DNA of 58,484 bases from Acidovorax sp. GTDB taxonomy: Bacteria > Pseudomonadota > Gammaproteobacteria > Burkholderiales > Burkholderiaceae_C. The notes under the pieces were generated by a model, which made no database searches, was not told where the DNA came from, and was given only the letters and a program-made list of their open reading frames with translations. The position numbers and the translations under genes are program-made. The stretch is from contig NZ_JAPUDY010000073.1 of the NCBI RefSeq assembly GCF_027492855.1, positions 1 through 58,484 on the forward strand, given 5' to 3'. The stretch's first letter is position 1, and each line of letters starts with the position of its first letter. This document shows, one piece after another, positions 56,061 through 58,484 of the stretch.

Positions 56061-57179
56061 ATGATCGTCCTGAAGGCAACACAAGACAAGGTTCTCGCGG
56101 TACTGCAGTCCGTGGCTGGCATCGTCGAGCGCCGCCACACCCTGCCCATCCTGGCCAACGTGCTGATCCGCAAGACGGGCAACGCCCTGCAGCTGACGAC
56201 CAGCGACCTCGAAATCCAGATCCGCACCACGGCCGAACTGGGCGGCGACACTGGCGACTTCACCACCACCGTGGGGGCGCGCAAACTCATCGACATCCTG
56301 CGCACCATGCCCAGCGACCAGACGGTGAGCCTGGAGTCGCAGCAGTCCAAGCTCCTCCTCAAGGGCGGCAAGAGCCGCTTCACCCTGCAGAGCCTGCCCG
56401 CCGAAGACTTCCCGCTGGTGCAGGAATCCGCCGCCTTCGGCCCCGCATTCAGCGTGCCGCAAAAGACGCTAAAAGACCTGCTCTCCCAGGTCTCGTTCGC
56501 GATGGCGGTGCAGGACATCCGCTACTACCTCAACGGCATCCTCTTCGTGGCCGAGGGCAAGCAGCTCAGCCTGGTGGCCACCGATGGCCACCGCCTGGCC
56601 TTTGCCAGCGCCACGCTCGACGTGGAAGTGCCCAAACAGGAAGTGATCCTGCCGCGCAAGACCGTGATCGAGCTGCAGCGCCTGCTGTCGGACGCGGGCG
56701 GTGAGAACCAGCCCCACATCGAGATGCAGTTCGCCAACAACCAGGCGAAGTTCACCTTTGGCGGCATGGAGTTCGTCACCAAGCTGGTCGAGGGCAAGTT
56801 CCCCGACTACAACCGCGTGATCCCCAAGAACCACAAGAACAGCATCACCCTGGGCCGCGCCCCCCTGCTGGCCAGCCTGCAGCGCACGGCCATCATGACC
56901 AGCGACAAGTTCAAGGGCGTGCGCCTGAACCTGGAGCCCGGCACCCTGCGCGTGGCGTCCAACAACGCCGAGCAGGAAGAGGCCGTGGACGAGCTCGACA
57001 TCGACTACGGTGGCGACACCATCGAGATCGGCTTCAACGTGACCTACCTCATCGACGCCCTGGCCAACATGGGCCAGGACATGGTGAAGGTGGAGCTTTC
57101 GGACGGCAACAGCTCCGCGCTGATGACCATCCCTGACAACGACAGCTTCAAGTACGTGGTGATGCCGATGCGCATCTAG
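56061..57179 (+). CDS. dnaN: DNA polymerase III beta sliding clamp
   Basis: 372 residues. Ring-shaped processivity clamp. [20 protein letters not shown] start, three clamp domains, and the closing [11 protein letters not shown] that forms the peptide-binding end. It starts 130 bp after dnaA, with a hairpin in the gap, and ends at a good terminator. Confidence 0.97.
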   Translation: MIVLKATQDKVLAVLQSVAGIVERRHTLPILANVLIRKTGNALQLTTSDLEIQIRTTAELGGDTGDFTTTVGARKLIDILRTMPSDQTVSLESQQSKLLLKGGKSRFTLQSLPAEDFPLVQESAAFGPAFSVPQKTLKDLLSQVSFAMAVQDIRYYLNGILFVAEGKQLSLVATDGHRLAFASATLDVEVPKQEVILPRKTVIELQRLLSDAGGENQPHIEMQFANNQAKFTFGGMEFVTKLVEGKFPDYNRVIPKNHKNSITLGRAPLLASLQRTAIMTSDKFKGVRLNLEPGTLRVASNNAEQEEAVDELDIDYGGDTIEIGFNVTYLIDALANMGQDMVKVELSDGNSSALMTIPDNDSFKYVVMPMRI

Positions 57180-57193
57180 GCATAACGGCATGC

Positions 57194-57226
57194 GCCAGAC
57201 ACGCTTTCATGCGTGCCTGGCTTTTT
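57194..57226 (+). terminator. Intrinsic terminator of dnaN
   Basis: GCCAG-A-CACGC (57194-57204) pairs with GCGTG-C-CTGGC (57211-57221) with one A.C mismatch, followed by TTTTT. The T-run overlaps the start of a dispersed repeat. Confidence 0.85.
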
Positions 57227-57281
57227 GCTATTAAATTGATAGCTTATACCGCTTGATAAATAAGCGGTAGAGCCCCATTTG
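57222..57281. repeat. Dispersed stem-loop repeat, copy 9, with compensatory change
   Basis: TTTTTGCTATTAAATTGATA, then GCTTATACCGCTTGATAAAT, then AAGCGGTAGAGCCCCATTTG. The stem is ACCGCTT/AAGCGGT, whereas other copies have AGCGCTT/AAGCGCT: both sides changed together. Confidence 0.92.
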
Positions 57282-57333
57282 ATCTCTATTGAACACATTG
57301 GAAACCCCGGTTTCCACGGACCCCAAGGCCACC

Positions 57334-58484
57334 ATGACCGCTGACAACAACCTGCCCGAGCCAGAATCCACCGGCACTGGTGAGCCCGCTGTGCAAAAGA
57401 TCGACACCAACCAGGCCGGCGCGAGCGAAAGCTACGGCGAAGGCTCCATCACCATCCTGGAAGGCCTGGAGGCCGTGCGCAAGCGCCCCGGCATGTACAT
57501 CGGCGATACCAGCGACGGCACCGGCCTGCACCACCTGGTGTTCGAGGTGGTCGACAACTCCATCGACGAAGCCCTGGCCGGGCATTGCGACGACATCGTC
57601 GTCACCATCCACACCGACAACTCCATCAGCGTGACCGACAACGGCCGCGGCATCCCCACGGGCGTGAAGATGGACGACAAGCACGAGCCCAAGCGCAGCG
57701 CCGCCGAGATCGCGCTGACCGAGCTGCACGCGGGCGGCAAGTTCAACCAGAACAGCTACAAGGTATCGGGCGGCCTGCACGGCGTGGGCGTCTCTTGCGT
57801 GAACGCGCTCAGTCGGTGGCTGCGCCTCATCGTGCGCCGCGAAGGCAAGGTGCACCAGATCGAATTTGCGCGCGGCTTTGTGCAAGACCGCCTGCTCGAC
57901 ACCGTGGACGGGTTCGAAGTTTCGCCCATGAAGGTGACCGGCGACACCGAAAAGCGCGGCACCGAGGTGCACTTTCTGCCCGACACCGAGATCTTCAAAG
58001 AGAACAACGACTACCACTACGAAATCCTGGCCAAACGCCTGCGCGAACTCTCGTTCCTGAACAACGGCGTGCGCATTCGCCTCAAGGACGAGCGCAGCGG
58101 CAAGGAAGACGACTTCTCGGGCGCCGGTGGCGTGCGCGGCTTTGTCGAGTTCATCAATAAAGGCAAGACGGTTCTCCACCCCAACTCGTTCTACGCCGCA
58201 GGCGAACGCCCGGCCGAAACCTACGGCGGCATCCCCGGCACCCACATCGGCGTGGAAGTGGCCATGCAGTGGAACAGCGCCTACAGCGAGCAAGTGCTCT
58301 GCTTCACCAACAACATCCCCCAGCGTGACGGCGGCACCCACCTCACCGGCCTGCGCGCCGCGATGACCCGCGTCATCAACAAATACATCGAAGAAAACGA
58401 GTTCGCCAAAAAAGCCAAGGTTGAAGTGACCGGCGACGACATGCGCGAAGGCCTGTGCTGCGTGCTCAGCGTGAAGGTGCCCGA
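57334..58484 (+). CDS. gyrB: DNA gyrase subunit B, 3'-truncated by window edge
   Basis: 383 codons visible from the ATG at 57334. ATP-dependent supercoiling of DNA with GyrA. GHKL ATPase motifs [13 protein letters not shown] (Asn and Glu for Mg-ATP), DNGRGIPTG and [15 protein letters not shown], then the transducer domain with [11 protein letters not shown]. The N-terminal ~38 residues before [12 protein letters not shown] are a variable extension. It is separated from dnaN by a terminator and a dispersed repeat, so it probably has its own promoter, not identified. Confidence 0.97.
   Translation, partial: MTADNNLPEPESTGTGEPAVQKIDTNQAGASESYGEGSITILEGLEAVRKRPGMYIGDTSDGTGLHHLVFEVVDNSIDEALAGHCDDIVVTIHTDNSISVTDNGRGIPTGVKMDDKHEPKRSAAEIALTELHAGGKFNQNSYKVSGGLHGVGVSCVNALSRWLRLIVRREGKVHQIEFARGFVQDRLLDTVDGFEVSPMKVTGDTEKRGTEVHFLPDTEIFKENNDYHYEILAKRLRELSFLNNGVRIRLKDERSGKEDDFSGAGGVRGFVEFINKGKTVLHPNSFYAAGERPAETYGGIPGTHIGVEVAMQWNSAYSEQVLCFTNNIPQRDGGTHLTGLRAAMTRVINKYIEENEFAKKAKVEVTGDDMREGLCCVLSVKVP

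Overview
The window looks like a chromosomal replication-origin region of a high-GC betaproteobacterium of the family Comamonadaceae, most like Acidovorax. This rests on the gene content (LptD/SurA/RsmA with a divergent AmgK, MetX/MetW, the rpmH-rnpA-yidD-yidC-mnmE block facing dnaA-dnaN-gyrB), GC-rich codon use, and a dense population of short palindromic repeats. The species call is inference. Nearly all genes are core chromosomal genes. I see no IS element, prophage, CRISPR array, rRNA or tRNA.

Layout. 1-2832: the end of malic enzyme MaeB, then a secreted RNase with its barstar inhibitor. 2833-3331: a repeat-rich gap. 3332-8019 (minus): rsmA, surA and lptD, divergent from amgK and followed by rsmE (8135-10133). 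10280-14302: a membrane diguanylate cyclase, a DUF3617 protein, an ACAD10/11-type acyl-CoA dehydrogenase, and a YedK/HMCES-like protein that lacks the catalytic Cys2. 14303-16248: a visibly less GC-rich island with two unrecognised genes. 16249-22102 (minus): a ubiquinone operon, ubiU-ubiV-(TrhA/hemolysin III)-ubiT-(DGC-domain protein)-ubiX-ubiD, with an FNR-type box at a class II position. 22345-34546: an MFS transporter, YidB, a lipase, a TlpA-like protein, an M20 peptidase, a second diguanylate cyclase, a chemoreceptor, a hydroxypyruvate-isomerase-like protein, a MerR regulator with a quinone reductase, and GlpQ. 34623-37330 (minus): metW and metX behind a SAM-II-like riboswitch, and a GDT1-family manganese exporter behind a yybP-ykoY riboswitch. 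37563-38755: tandem RRM/glycine-rich RNA-binding proteins with matching SD-sequestering leaders. 38887-44122: an SDR, lptC-kdsC-kdsD (LPS/Kdo), and a Kef-type antiporter. 44341-49853: a large GGDEF-EAL protein, apt, an Ala/Pro-rich hypothetical protein and a cyclic-nucleotide-binding protein. 49935-58484: mnmE, yidC, yidD, rnpA and rpmH, the putative origin, then dnaA, dnaN and partial gyrB.

The most informative non-gene signal is a dispersed ~55-bp stem-loop family. It has nine clear copies plus degenerate ones, with compensatory base changes. It sits at gene ends, supplies stop codons and a start-codon context, and in places is translated inside genes (an SDR, probably MnmE). A second family of C/G-rich hairpin repeats occurs at 3037 and 44133, with related sequence inserted in frame in metX and placed between kdsC and kdsD. 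The strongest candidate for new biology is the oxygen-regulated ubiquinone operon with its extra DGC-domain and TrhA-like members. Next come the RRM-gene leader hairpins and the translated repeats.
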